A stretch of 64,000 bases of DNA. Origin: Neocallimastix lanati (nom. inval.) (taxonomy: Eukaryota; Neocallimastigomycota; Neocallimastigomycetes; Neocallimastigales; Neocallimastigaceae). The notes under the pieces are model-generated. The model saw only the letters and a program-made list of their open reading frames with translations, was not told the origin of the DNA and searched no databases. The stretch lies in the NCBI GenBank assembly GCA_016946835.1, contig JACVTC010000132.1, positions 173,501-237,500 of the forward strand, written 5' to 3'. Below are positions 46,255 to 58,447 of this stretch, in pieces; the stretch's first letter is position 1, and the number at the start of each line of letters is the position of its first letter. The position numbers were made by a program, and so were the translations under genes.

Positions 46255-47194
46255 CTTTTTTTAAAAAAAAAGATGTTCTTATAATATATAAAAAAAAATC
46301 TTATTTTTTTAAATCTTATTTTTTTAAATCTTATTTATTTATTTATTTATTTATTTATTAACTTATTTATTTAGAGATTCTATTACGGATGATTTTTATT
46401 AAAATTTTTAATTTATTATTGATAAATGAGATGCTACTATAGTTATTATAATCTGATGGACCTCCCTTTTTATGAATAGAAATTATCGATGTGTTATTCC
46501 ATGATTATTGAAAAATCACCGTTCTAAGTACAATTGATTAAGACTTTGAGACATTTGAAGCCAGATGAACTATTACTATTATTTATCACTAGATTCTTCT
46601 GAATCATCTTTACGAGGAATGAAAGCTTTGAAGAATTCCATTGGAATCCCATCAAAATCGCATGCTTTAAAGTTAGAGGTAGATGGGATCCATTCTTTTA
46701 TGGAAATATTTGTTGTTGGGAGGTGTTACTTTACTTTAGGTAATTATCATCTTTGGTATCATTGCCTGTTTCCTGAAAAGCATAGAAATAATGGTTTAAA
46801 AAAAGTGTGTTGAAGTATTCAATACCACCTCTATTCACAAAATTCCATCCAATGGTATTACGACTAAGACAAAATGAAAACTTTTTTGTAGTAGAATGTG
46901 AAACTGGATTTTGATGTTATTAATTATACAACTCTGACGTTATTTCATATCTTCTTTAAAGCAATATAAAAATCAGATACCCTTTCTATAGTTTTCCTAT
47001 ATTCCAAATTTTCTTTCTTCGTACTAAAAAGCTACTTAAAAAAGGAAAACTATCTATTATCATCAGAATTATAAAATACTGTAATTAGTACACCTGATAT
47101 AGACTATTCCTTCTTCTTCTTTTTATAAAAGTAAACTTAATAATAAATTAATCGATATAATTTTTAGAGATTTTTTATCAATAAAATTATATTA
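46255..47194 (-). mobile_element. LINE fragment inserted in duplication unit 2, 13-bp TSD
   Basis: TTAAATAAATATA stands at 46242-46254 and again at 47195-47207, and unit 1 has a related single site at about 36512-36526. The 940 bp between them carry LINE RT text on the minus strand. The insertion must postdate the duplication. Confidence 0.7.
46395..46840 (-). pseudogene. LINE RT N-terminal palm fragment
   Basis: Minus-strand text reads KACDFDGIPMEFFKAFIP, the usual P-G-x-D-G-I-P block of LINE RT, followed lower down by HKKGGPSDYNNYSSISF, matching the K-K-G-x-x-x-x-x-x-N-Y-R-P-I-S block. Stops and frame changes are frequent. The plus-strand frame at 46565-46813 is its antisense. Confidence 0.7.
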
Positions 47195-47814
47195 TTAAAT
47201 AAATATAAATAATAAAAAAAAAAACCATTTTCTCCATATTTAATTAAACGTAGTACTATAGTACAAAAAGATATATTCAAATAGTAAAAAATTTTTTTTT
47301 ATATAAGACAAAAAAGAAAAAAAAATTAAAATTAAAAATTATAAAAATATTAGGTAAAATAATACTAGTATTAATAGTAATAATTAAATATAAACACAAA
47401 ATTTTTAAACTTTGATAGATACAATTTATATATATATATTTATATTTTAATAATTATTATTTAAATTTTTATTATTATCAAAATTTTAATACTTAAATAA
47501 TTTATAATCGATTAATAGATTTTTGATTATTTAATGAACTATTTTTTTTTTTTTTTTTTAAATTATTTAATTAAATTAATATTAATATACATATTTATTT
47601 TTATTTAAAATATAATATTTCTTTGAATTTGTAATGGTAATAAATAAATGATATTATTAAAATTAATAAAAGATTTTTTTTTTGTTTTTTTTTGATCTTA
47701 CATTATGACATAATTAATTCGATAAAATATTCGTATAAATATATATATATTTTAATATATATATATGTTTTTTTTTTTTTTTTTTTAGATTCATTTTATT
47801 ATATTGCATTGTAT
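47195..47814. other. PFL-2 downstream region
   Basis: AT-rich, no gene; about 90% or better visual match to 36520-37148. Confidence 0.6.
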
Positions 47815-50244
47815 TTACATCTTTTCGTGGAAAGTACGAGCAATAACTTCCTTTTGTTGAGCTGGAGTTAACTTAACAAAGTTGACGGCATAACCAGAAA
47901 CACGAATAGTAAGGTTTGGATAGTTTTCAGGATGAGCCATAGCATCTTCTAAAGTTTCACGCTTAAGAACATTAACATTAAGATGGTGAGCACCTTTTGT
48001 GAAATAACCATCTAATAAACCAGAAAGGTTTCCTTGACGTTCCTTTAAGGTCTTACCAATAGTGTTTGGAACAATAGAGAAGGTATTAGAAATACCATCC
48101 ATACAAGAATCATAATTAACCTTAGCCACTGAAGAAAGAGAAGCAACAGCACCAGAAAATTCACGACCGTGCATTGGGTTACAACCTGGAGCGAATGGTT
48201 GACCAGCCTTACGACCATCTGGAGTGGAACCAGTCTTCTTACCATAAACGACGTTGGAAGTAATGGTAAGAATAGAAAGAGTATGGGTAGCACCACGATA
48301 AGTTGGGGTCTTTCTTAATTTAGTAATAAGCTTGTCGGTAACAGTACGAGCAAAGAAATCAACACGGTCATCATCATTACCGAATTTAGGGAAATCACCT
48401 TCAACCTTGAAGTCAACGGTTAAACCAGTCTTTGGATCACGGATTGGAGTAACTTTAGCATACTTAATAGCGGAGAAGGAATCAGCAACAACAGAAAGAC
48501 CAGCAACTCCAAAGGCCATAAGACGTCGGACATCAGTATCGTGAAGTGCCATTTGAAGGGATTCATAGCAATATTGATCGTGACAGAAATGAATAACATT
48601 CATGGTGTTAACGTAAAGCTTGGCAATCCAGTCCATAGCCTTGTCATAAGTTTCCCACATCCAATCGAATGGAATTGGTCCTTCTGGAACTGGACCGAAA
48701 TCTGGACCAACTTGCTTACCAGTTCTTTCATCCTTACCATGGTTAAGAACGTAAAGCATAAGCTTGGCAAGGTTACAACGAGCACCAAAGAATTGCATAT
48801 CCTTACCAATTCTCATGGCAGAGACACAGCAAGCAATTCCGTAGTCATCACCAAATCTGGCTGACATAAGCGCATCAGATTCGTATTGAATGGAAGAGGT
48901 ATCAATAGAAACCTTAGTGGCAAAGTCTTTAAAGTTCTTTGGAAGAGCCTTGTTCCAGAGGACAGTGATATTTGGTTCTGGAGCTGGGCCTAAGTTGTAG
49001 AGAGTGTTAAGAACACGGAAGGAAGTCTTGGTAACTAAGGTACGACCATCGCTTCCCATACCACCAAGAGACATAGTAACCCAAGTTGGATCACCAGCAA
49101 ATAAGTCATTGTATTCTGGAGTACGTAAGTGACGAGCGAAACGTAACTTTAAGATAAGGTTATCAACGATTTCTTGAGCTTCAGATTCAGTGATAACACC
49201 ACTCTTTAAATCATTTTCAAAGAAGCAATCAAGGAAGGCATCAACACGACCAAGAGACATAGCAGCACCATCTTGTTCCTTGATTGAACCTAAGTAACCA
49301 AAGTAAACGAATTGAGTAGCTTCTCTAGCATTCTTGGCTGGCTTAGTGATATCAATACCATACGACTTTGCCATTTGAGTAAGTTGCTTAAGAGCCTTAA
49401 TTTGATCAGCAACTTCACCAATTAATTTCATAGTTGGTTCATCCATTTGTTTCTTTTGTAATTCAGCCTTATCTTTTTCTTTTTGAGCAATAAGACGATC
49501 AGTACCATAAAGAGCAACACGACGGTAATCACCAATAATACGACCACGACCGTAACCATCTGGTAAACCAGTCATAATAGCGTTAGAACGACCAGCTCTC
49601 ATTTCCTTTGAGTAGATATCAAAGACAGCAGTATTATGAGTCTTACGGAAATCTGTGAAAATATGTTCAACCTCCTTATCCATTGGAACATTAACAGCTT
49701 TAAGAGCATTTTTGACCATGTTGACACCACCAAATGGCTTAATGGCTCTTTTGAGTGGAACATCAGTTTGGTAACCATAGATTACTTCATTGTCTTTATC
49801 AAGGTATCCTGGTTTATGAGAAGTAATAGTAGATGGTGTGTGTGGATCGACGTCGTATAAACCACCATTAGCACGTTCCTTAGCTAAATATTCTTCAGCC
49901 TTGGCAAAAAGCTTTTTAGTCTTTTCAGTTGGACCAGCAAGGAAGGAACCATCACCTTCATATGGAGTATAGTGCTTCTTAATCCAGCCTTCAACATCAA
50001 TTTCACTCTTGGCAGCAGCATCCTTGGTAATACATGGAGCTTGAGTAGCGTAGGTCTTAGATTGGACAGATGGGAAGGAAGACCTCTTTGAGGTCTTAAG
50101 ACCACTAGTGGTCATTGTTGTGGTGTGGAAGCCACGAGAAGATTTACTGATTCTAACACCAGCAATCTTAGTAGCAGCAACAGCATTAACTGAAACTGAC
50201 TTAGCAATAACATTGTTTACTTCGCATAAAGTTAAACTTTCCAT
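47815..50244 (-). CDS. pfl: Pyruvate formate-lyase, hydrogenosomal (copy 2)
   Basis: Length 809, as copy 1, with the same Cys472-Cys473 pair and radical Gly784. Two residues differ from copy 1: Thr42 (in the presequence) and Ser348 (in ENDLKSGV, probably a surface loop). A modest number of silent changes are scattered through the gene (for example at 48058, 48526 and 49139), so the copies are recent but not identical assembly repeats. Both have matching AT-rich leaders, so they are probably expressed alike and raise PFL dosage. PFL is a main pyruvate-consuming enzyme in gut fungi during mixed-acid fermentation. Neighbours on the same strand are TLDc genes; no functional link is known. Confidence 0.97.
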   Translation of the reverse strand: MESLTLCEVNNVIAKSVSVNAVAATKIAGVRISKSSRGFHTTTMTTSGLKTSKRSSFPSVQSKTYATQAPCITKDAAAKSEIDVEGWIKKHYTPYEGDGSFLAGPTEKTKKLFAKAEEYLAKERANGGLYDVDPHTPSTITSHKPGYLDKDNEVIYGYQTDVPLKRAIKPFGGVNMVKNALKAVNVPMDKEVEHIFTDFRKTHNTAVFDIYSKEMRAGRSNAIMTGLPDGYGRGRIIGDYRRVALYGTDRLIAQKEKDKAELQKKQMDEPTMKLIGEVADQIKALKQLTQMAKSYGIDITKPAKNAREATQFVYFGYLGSIKEQDGAAMSLGRVDAFLDCFFENDLKSGVITESEAQEIVDNLILKLRFARHLRTPEYNDLFAGDPTWVTMSLGGMGSDGRTLVTKTSFRVLNTLYNLGPAPEPNITVLWNKALPKNFKDFATKVSIDTSSIQYESDALMSARFGDDYGIACCVSAMRIGKDMQFFGARCNLAKLMLYVLNHGKDERTGKQVGPDFGPVPEGPIPFDWMWETYDKAMDWIAKLYVNTMNVIHFCHDQYCYESLQMALHDTDVRRLMAFGVAGLSVVADSFSAIKYAKVTPIRDPKTGLTVDFKVEGDFPKFGNDDDRVDFFARTVTDKLITKLRKTPTYRGATHTLSILTITSNVVYGKKTGSTPDGRKAGQPFAPGCNPMHGREFSGAVASLSSVAKVNYDSCMDGISNTFSIVPNTIGKTLKERQGNLSGLLDGYFTKGAHHLNVNVLKRETLEDAMAHPENYPNLTIRVSGYAVNFVKLTPAQQKEVIARTFHEKM

Positions 50245-51622
50245 TTTATAATATATTATAAATAAATATTAAAAAAATATATATTATTATTTGGTATATA
50301 TATAGGTTATTGAAGTTATTAAAATTATTAATATTTTCTTTCAAAATAGATTTTTTTTATTATTATTTTATTTGTTGTTGTAAAAAAATATTTTTGAGAA
50401 AATTTTTCTTTATATATTTTAAAAATTTAATTAAAAATTTTTAAAATTATATTTATTAGGATAAATTTAATTTATTACGCTTAAACTTAATTTAATTTAA
50501 ATAAATAGATAAATAAATAATAAATAAATAAATAATAAATAAATAATAAATAAATAAATAATAAATAAATAACTAATAAATATATAAATAATAAATATAA
50601 ATTAATATTTACTTATTTATTTATTTATTTATTTACATAATTGAAGGATTAATTAGCGAGCAATAATAAAAAGTAAAAAAAAAAAAAAGTTTATATGGAT
50701 CATTATTATATTTTTTTTTAATGCGGCATGTGTGAAACGAATTTAAAAAAAAAAAATATATATGTATATGTATATATATATTTAAATATTAATAAAAATT
50801 AATAAAAAAATTAATATTGAACTTTTATAACAAAAAAAATAAATAATGCTTTTAATTCTATTTATTAATTTGCTATCACATTTTTTTTAATTGCTAATAA
50901 TAAAAAATTTATATTATTCAAATAATCAACGTATTCCCATTCATAATTTAGCAAATATAACAATAAAAAAATAAAAAAATATAATAATGAATTTATTATT
51001 ATATATAAAAATTTAAATTTAAAAAAAAAAATTTATTTTCAATTATTATTATTATTAATATTATTATTAATATTATTATTATTTTTTATTATTATTTATT
51101 ATTATTTTTATTATTATTTTTATTATTATTTATTATTATTATTTATTATTATTATTATTTTTTATTATTGTTTATTATTATTTTTATTATTATTCAATAT
51201 TATTTTTATTATTATTTTTATTATTATTTAAAATTTATTTTATATATTTTTGTATTATTAAAATAAATTATTAAATTTATCTATTTATCTATTTATTTAT
51301 TTATTTATTTATTTATTAATACATTATTATTATTAATAAAATATTTAAAAAATTTATTATAAAATACGTTTAAAATAGTTTATCCATTTTTCTTATAATT
51401 TGATGTAGAACACCAAATGATAAGTAATATAATTGGTTCATAATAAATTATTACAATACAATTTTTATTAATAAATAAATACATTTATTTTTTTTTATTA
51501 TTGGTTAAATAAAATTTATACTGTAATGATTTCTAGAAAATGTAATAGTGATAAAAGGAATTTATTACGATTATATTTTAATATTTAAATGATAAAGTAT
51601 GGAAAAATCATTTTAATATTCC

Positions 51623-51669
<47 letters not shown>

Positions 51670-52376
51670 TAATAATAATAATAATAATAATAAGTAAATG
51701 GAAATCTAATAAAATTAATTGTTCATTTAAAATATTAACATAAATAATAATAACAAAATAGTAATAAAAACATAAAATATTTAATATTACATAATAATAA
51801 AAATTTTTACATAATTTATTATGTAAAAAAATATATATATTTAATGGACATAATCAGTATTCATATAAATATTTATTTATTAATTTTTTATTAATCAATT
51901 TATTTATTTTTATTAATCAATTTATTTATTTTTAATTAATAAATTTATTTATTTACCATAAAATTAAAATATATATAAAATAAAATAAAAAAAAAAAAAA
52001 AAGATTATTTAATGGACGTAATAATCATTTTAAATATATGTATATATATTAATATTCATTATTTATTGCTTTATTATTTTATTGATAGATTAAATTTTTT
52101 AAATTTATATTAAAATAGATTTTTATAAAAATTTTTTAATACTTTTTTTATATTTATTTATCTTTTATTTTATTTAACTTTTTATTCTAATTTATATTGT
52201 AATTGATATTTTTAAAAATGATATAAAAAGAAAAAAGTATTATTATTTATTTTTTTTTTAAAAAAAGAAAAAAATTATAATAATAATAATTTTAAATACT
52301 TAATTTCTTTTTAATGAATAAAATTCAAATATGAATAAGTTATTATTTAATTTTTCTCTTAATATTATTTATATTA
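50245..52376. other. AT-rich region upstream of PFL-2
   Basis: Matches 39579-42596 minus the 41330-42070 block. Contains AAAT repeats (50515-50600), TTA repeats (51040-51230) and AAT repeats (51622-51692). Confidence 0.6.
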
Positions 52377-53549
52377 TTATTCAAATACAACTTGATAAAA
52401 TTCAAATTCAATAACAGTAAATTTTTCTTTTCCATCATTTATTTCATATAACATTTCTTCTCCTAAGAAATTACTTTGTGAATTTTTAGAACATCCACCA
52501 TTGTTTAAACTACCAGAACCAATATAAAAGATATTATCACGAAACATAGGTCCATATCTAACATTATCACCTATAGCAATTTTATCTGTAATAATATTAT
52601 AAATTTTATTTCTAGACAAAGAAAAGCAAAAAGAATTATTATCCACAATATTTTCTCCACATGAAGTCCATGCTTTATCTGTGTAGCCACCAAATCGAGT
52701 ACCTTCTGTTGTTTTAATTAGTACTAAATTATTAGGAATATTATTACATATGCAACGGTATGTATTGATAGAATTTCCATTTTCTGTCAATCTAAATTTC
52801 AAAGACAAACTAATTTTGCTATTTTCTCTTCCAGGAATTTGTAATAACCGATTTTTAATGAAATTTAATTCATCTTCATTTTTAATGATCTTATAATCCG
52901 ATTTAAATTTTAATTCTTTAATTTTATTTTTCATATTATTTTTTTCTTCTTCTAATTCATTTACTTTAGTATTCAAATTATTATTTTCTGTTTCCAATTC
53001 ATTTACTTTAAAATTCAAATTATTATTTTTCGATTCTAATTCATTAACTTTTTTATTCATATTATTTTTTTCTTCTTCTAATTCATTAATTTTATTACAT
53101 AACATTTCTATAATATCATTATTATTTGAATCCTTTCTCTTTAATCTTATTTCAATGGAAAATTCATCAGCTATAAATTTATCTTTAATAAGTAAATTAC
53201 AAGAAATATTTTCCTTAATATCACTAATAGAAATATTATTTTTATCGAAAGAATCCAAAATCAATTTATATATTTTATGAATATTATTATAAATTTTAAA
53301 TATTTCATTATTTTGTTTTATGAAATCATCTTCGTTCATTTCTGTCAAATAGATATAATTGATTATCACTTTTTCTTCTTGAGCTTTTATTCTAATGTAG
53401 TGTAAATAATTGATTTTAACTAACTGAATTTTTATTTCATAATTCCTTTCAGAATATTTCAATATAAATTTTTTTTCTTCAAGAAGTTCTTCTTCTTTAT
53501 AAATTATAATATCTGTACAATTATTATTATTATTATTTCCAGAAAACAT
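52377..53549 (-). CDS. TLDc-domain protein 3, intact
   Basis: 390 residues from ATG 53549 (MFSG then six Asn). Residues about 14-145 are a conserved N-terminal region with alternating hydrophobic and charged strands (KYSERNYEIKIQLVKI; FIADEFSIEIRLKRK), possibly a protein-interaction fold. Residues 147-215 form a coiled coil built of four 14-residue repeats, with NEL at 155, 169, 183 and 197. Residues about 245-390 are a TLDc domain (LVLIKTTEGTRFGGYTDKAW; NNSFCFSLSRNKIYNI; ending FTVIEFEFYQVVFE). No signal peptide or membrane segment, so probably cytosolic. It is the best-preserved member of the cluster and lies upstream of PFL-2 on the same strand. TLDc proteins in animals bind V-ATPase; the fungal role is not established. 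Confidence 0.85.
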   Translation of the reverse strand: MFSGNNNNNNCTDIIIYKEEELLEEKKFILKYSERNYEIKIQLVKINYLHYIRIKAQEEKVIINYIYLTEMNEDDFIKQNNEIFKIYNNIHKIYKLILDSFDKNNISISDIKENISCNLLIKDKFIADEFSIEIRLKRKDSNNNDIIEMLCNKINELEEEKNNMNKKVNELESKNNNLNFKVNELETENNNLNTKVNELEEEKNNMKNKIKELKFKSDYKIIKNEDELNFIKNRLLQIPGRENSKISLSLKFRLTENGNSINTYRCICNNIPNNLVLIKTTEGTRFGGYTDKAWTSCGENIVDNNSFCFSLSRNKIYNIITDKIAIGDNVRYGPMFRDNIFYIGSGSLNNGGCSKNSQSNFLGEEMLYEINDGKEKFTVIEFEFYQVVFE

Positions 53550-53587
53550 TTTTTTTTTAGAATGAACTAATATAATTTTATTATTTT

Positions 53588-53620
<33 letters not shown>

Positions 53621-54368
53621 ATTTTAAATATTTTACTTTTTTTTTTTATAAAGAATATAAAATTTATTTTTTACGTCTTTTTTTTTTTTTTAAAAAAAAA
53701 ATTTTTTTATTACTTCCATTTTAACTAATTATATATTATAAAAATAACATAATTAAAAAATACAAATATTTACATATATATATATATTTTTCCTCACGAA
53801 GTTCTTATGGAATATTATTTTTAAAATAATAATTATAATAAAAAAAAAAAAAATGAGAACTTTAAAAAAAAACTTTTAATAAATAATAAATATCAAATAT
53901 TAAATATTTTATTAAATAAAATAAAAGTTTAAAATTAAATATATAAATGTATTAAACTAAAAGATAATAATTGATAAAATTTAAAATATAAAAGAAAGTA
54001 AATATTATTCGTATTATTTCTTAGTAATTATTTAAAATTATTCTATTATAAATAAAATTAATCTTTAATTAATAAATAATGTAAAAGGGTTTTTAAATTA
54101 AATAGGGTACTTTTCATAATAGTAATAAGAAATACTTTAATATAATATTTTTAAATTATGTTTATTAAAATATATATTATTACTTTGATAAATAGATTAA
54201 TTTATTAAAAACTTAATATTTTTTAGTAAATATAAATAAACAAATAAATAAATAAATAATAAAAAAAGAAAAAAAAATTTTTTTTTAATAATTCTTAAAT
54301 CTTAAATTATAAATTATATTTTATATATTCTAAAATCATTTTTAATATTATTCTTTAAAAAAAAAAAA

Positions 54369-54418
<50 letters not shown>

Positions 54419-54441
54419 TATATTATTATATAAAAATTATA
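53550..54441. other. Spacer between TLDc genes 3 and 4
   Basis: AT-rich with A runs at about 53590-53618 and 54357-54415. The block TCCTCACGAAGTTCTTATG near 53792 recurs upstream of gene 4 (about 55070), so it could be a shared promoter element of these genes. Confidence 0.55.
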
Positions 54442-54816
54442 CTATTTTAATGTATAATGTATATTCATAAAGGGTGATTGAGGTTTTAAATTATTTACTT
54501 CAGAATTCAAATTTTTATTTTCTGTTTCCAATTTATTTACAAAAATTTCTTGAATATTATCATAAAGTTTCAATATTTTATTATTTTGTTTTATGAAATC
54601 ATCTTCGTTCATTTCTGTCAAATAGATATAATTGATTATCACTTTTTCTTCTTGAGCTGTTATTCTAATGTAGTGTACATCATTGATTTTAACTAACTGA
54701 ATTTTTATTTCATAATTCCTTTCAGAATATTTCAATACAAATTTTTTTTCTTCAAGAAGTTCTTCTTCTTTATAAATTATATTATCTGTACAATTATTAT
54801 TATTTCCAGAAAACAT
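54442..54816 (-). pseudogene. TLDc protein 4, truncated to N-terminal region
   Basis: Begins at ATG 54816 (MFSGNNNN) and matches paralogs to about residue 85. It then jumps to coiled-coil text (NKLETENKNLNSEVNN) and ends at residue 124 without a TLDc domain. The stop lies close to a long A/T run (54357-54415), the likely deletion point. It could still yield a short N-terminal protein; a dominant-negative role is conceivable but unsupported. Confidence 0.7.
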
Positions 54817-55614
54817 TTTTTTTTTGAAAACATTTTTTTTTTAGAATGAACTAATTTAATTTTATTATTTTCATAAAATAAAAAAAAAAAAAAATATTTT
54901 AAATATTTTATTTTTTTATATAGAATATAAATTTTATTTTTTACGTCTTTTTTTTTTTTAAAAAAAAAATTTTTTTTTATTACTTCCATTTTTACTAATT
55001 ACATATTATAAAAATTATTTAGTAACATAATTAAAAAATACAAATATTTACATATATATATTTTTCCTCACGAAGTTCTTATGCAATATTATTTTTAAAA
55101 TAATAATTATAATAAAAAAAATTAGAACTTTAAAAAAAAAATGAATATTTATTTACTTCATTTTTACAAACAACCATTTTATTTTAATTTTAAACTTTAA
55201 TTTTATTTATTTATTTATTTGTATTGTTAGATTATATAAATTAAATATGTTTAAAATTATATTAACTATATTATTTCATTATTAATTCAGTTTTATTTGA
55301 AATGCATTATTTAATTCATGATTAAAATAATTTCATTATATTATTATGAAGCCTACATTAATAAAAATAAGATAAAATTTTGGTAAAACATTTTGATCTT
55401 TAGAAGTACCTATTTTTTATATTAGTAAAAAACTCTAATTAATGATAGAAATGTTTTATTCATTTTTATAAATATTTTTACTAATTTATAAAAATAAAAT
55501 AAATAGTTAAATTATGAATTTAATGTACAGATTAAATAAAATATAATAAAATAAAATACTTGAGAATATTAAGTACAGATTGAATAAAATAATAATAAAA
55601 AAAAAAAGTACAAC

Positions 55615-55653
<39 letters not shown>

Positions 55654-56377
55654 ATTTTAATCAATTTTATTTATTTATTTATTTTTACAATATATGATCT
55701 TGAATTGATACTTTAAAATAAATTTAAACAAAGAAACTTTTCTCCATATGTATATAATATATTAACTACTATATTATTATAACTTTAATGATAATCTTTA
55801 CTATTATTAGTATTATTATTATTACCATAATTATTATCAATATTTTCATTTCATTTATTTTTATTATATATAGATAGTTAGATTTTTAGAAAATTTTCCT
55901 TTTCAAACTTAAATTATACTTCTTGGATGTTAATCTATAGATTAATTTATTCTTAAATAGATTAAAAGGAAAACTTTCAAAACATATATACTTAAAAAAC
56001 ATATTTATAATATATATAATATAAATAATAAAATTTTAAATTTAATATTTATAATAATAATTAAATAAAAAAAAATTAAAAATTAAAAATTAAATATATA
56101 GAGAAATGAATCAATGAATGATTATGTAATTCACTATTATTGTTTTTTAAATATATATAAATATTTAAAATTATTATTTCTTCTTGTGAATATATTCATT
56201 AATTGATTTATTTTTCATCTAATTATTATATAAAATCATCATCATTGTCTGGAACTAATATATATTTTATAAAATGAATATATATATAATAAAAATAAAA
56301 TAAAATATAATATAATAAATAGCAGAATATGAATATTAAGTTCGGATTGAATAAAATAAATATATATATATATATGA
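54817..56377. other. AT-rich intergenic region with MULE subterminal relics
   Basis: No gene. Upstream flank of TLDc 4 to about 55140, then a T run at about 55615-55651 and relics of the GTACAGATT-type subterminal repeat at 55523-55590 and 56318-56362. Confidence 0.55.
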
Positions 56378-57340
56378 TTATAGAAATAGTAAAAAAATAA
56401 ATATTATATAAATATATATATATAAAATTAGCTTTTTATTAATAACATAATATTTAATTATTAATATATTTATATATATATATTCCTTTATTAATAATAC
56501 TTTACCATTAATTCTTTTATATTTTACATTCACCAAACGAAAAGCACATATAATAACGATAATGGATAAGGTATCCCAAACGATGTCACCAATAGTTAAT
56601 TGCTTCTTCACTAAATAAATCATAATGGGATATAATGAAATTTTTCCAATAGTTAAAACAATCAATTGAATTAAACCTTCTTCTTCCATACGCTTAATCT
56701 TAGCATGATGAAATTTTAAATGTTTGATATTATCTAGAGCCATATAGGTAGTGTAAACTAATACTGAAAATGAAAATATAGAATCTGCTAAATCAAAATA
56801 CATGACCAAAGTAGTATAGAATGAAGAATCATGGCCTTCAATTGGTTTCTGTGCAGGGGAACAAAACATGAATCGATCTGTTTCAACGCCAATAACTTTT
56901 TCTGTAAAATTACCCCAATTAAGATAATAACAAATGGAATAACCCAAACTTAAGGTGACATTAATGACCGTAATAATAATGAATGTTCTTTTACTGTAGA
57001 ATACTTTGGTAAATGTCATTAAACGTATAGTTTGTAGCCAAGAGATAGGTGTCCAATTTAATAGGGCCGTAACCTTAAATATTAATAAAAATATTTTACA
57101 ATCTGAGCCCTCTGAAATGATAAAACTTACGATATCATTAAAATTATTAGCAAAGGCAAAAAGAGCAGCAATAAAAGGAAAGAAGAAACGCCAATCTTTC
57201 GTTAATTTGTATTTTCTAGCACATTTTACCAGATACCATAAATAAATACAATCTGACATAATAATAACTGTCATGACTATACGAGCTTGTAAAGGCTCTC
57301 TTTTATAGCTAGGTAAATTTTGTAAAGCATCAATTAACAT
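56378..57340 (-). CDS. Seven-helix membrane protein of unknown family
   Basis: 320 residues from ATG 57340. Seven hydrophobic segments are visible at about 20-40, 52-74, 82-102, 118-139, 178-206, 222-244 and 250-272, with a loop of about 38 residues after helix 4 (GNFTEKVIGVETDRFMFCSPAQKPIEG) holding one Cys and a glycosylation-type NFT, and a basic loop between helices 5 and 6 (KHLKFHHAKIKRMEEE). This layout fits a receptor-like 7TM protein with an outside N-terminus. There is no Lys in helix 7, so it is not a rhodopsin. The last 35 or so residues are simple Ile/Tyr text; a GTAAAG in the Asn-Gly-Lys codons at about 56504 could be a splice donor, so the true C-terminus may differ. I do not recognise the family. 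Strand and codon use look like a real gene. Confidence 0.7.
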   Translation of the reverse strand: MLIDALQNLPSYKREPLQARIVMTVIIMSDCIYLWYLVKCARKYKLTKDWRFFFPFIAALFAFANNFNDIVSFIISEGSDCKIFLLIFKVTALLNWTPISWLQTIRLMTFTKVFYSKRTFIIITVINVTLSLGYSICYYLNWGNFTEKVIGVETDRFMFCSPAQKPIEGHDSSFYTTLVMYFDLADSIFSFSVLVYTTYMALDNIKHLKFHHAKIKRMEEEGLIQLIVLTIGKISLYPIMIYLVKKQLTIGDIVWDTLSIIVIICAFRLVNVKYKRINGKVLLIKEYIYINILIIKYYVINKKLILYIYIYIIFIFLLFL

Positions 57341-57359
57341 TATTATTATATATTTAACC

Positions 57360-57396
<37 letters not shown>

Positions 57397-57724
57397 TCTT
57401 TTTTTTTTTTTTAAAAAAAAAAAAAACTGTTATTTATATCTAATTTTATTTATTATTATATTTGTTATATGTGTTATTATTATTACTAATTTTATTAACT
57501 TCTTTTTAAATTTATTTAAATTATTTCTTTCTTTCTTTCTTTATATATATATGAATTATATTATATATATAGTTTGTATAATAATATTGAAATCTAATTG
57601 TTATATTAATTGATTACTTTTTATTATTATTATTATTATTATTACTATTATTATTATTTATTTTTTAATTTTATTTTAGTTCAATTCAATTAAACTATTC
57701 CAATTATTTTTATTTTATTTTATT

Positions 57725-57756
<32 letters not shown>

Positions 57757-58405
57757 TTGTTTTTCTTTTTAATATCTTATTTTCTTTGTTTTAAATGTAG
57801 AATTCTATTGATTACTTGAAATTATATATTAATATTTATTACAAAAAATAAAAAAAAAAAAAAAAAAAATTATTCTTTTTTTTTTTCTTCTATTCACAAT
57901 TCTTTATTAAAAAAAAATATTATTATTATCTATTCTTAAATATTTATTATTTATAAAATGATAGTATTAATTATTTACAAAGTTAATTTAAAAAATATTA
58001 TTGCAGTTTAAATTAATTTTATTATTATTATTTTTTATTACATAAAAAAAAAAAGAAAAAAAAAAAAGTAAAAAAAATAACTATATTGATTCTTAAATTA
58101 ATTTTTAATTTTTATTTATATAGTTTAGTTTTTTATTATGCTTAAAATTGTTTTAGAAGTAATTTCAAAGTAATTATAATATATATAATTAATTATTTTA
58201 TAATTTTACAATAATATTATTATACACTTTATATAAAAAAATTTTTTTTTATTTAAAAATTGAAAATCGATATATTTTTTCCTTTTTCCATTTTTTTATT
58301 AATTAATTTAACATCCTTTCAAATATATCTTAAAAGGACATTCAAAGAAAGTTCCATTAATTCATAAAATAAAAAAAAAGAAAAAAGAAATTATTAATAT
58401 AATAA

Positions 58406-58447
<42 letters not shown>

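Larger units (their letters stand above)
46031..53570 (-). repeat. Tandem duplication unit 2 (PFL plus TLDc)
   Basis: Partner of 36335-43853. Its downstream flank is interrupted by the LINE insertion 46255-47194, absent from unit 1. Confidence 0.9.

Noticed and set aside
56378-57340. Microbial rhodopsin
   Set aside because: No Lys in the seventh helix to bind retinal.
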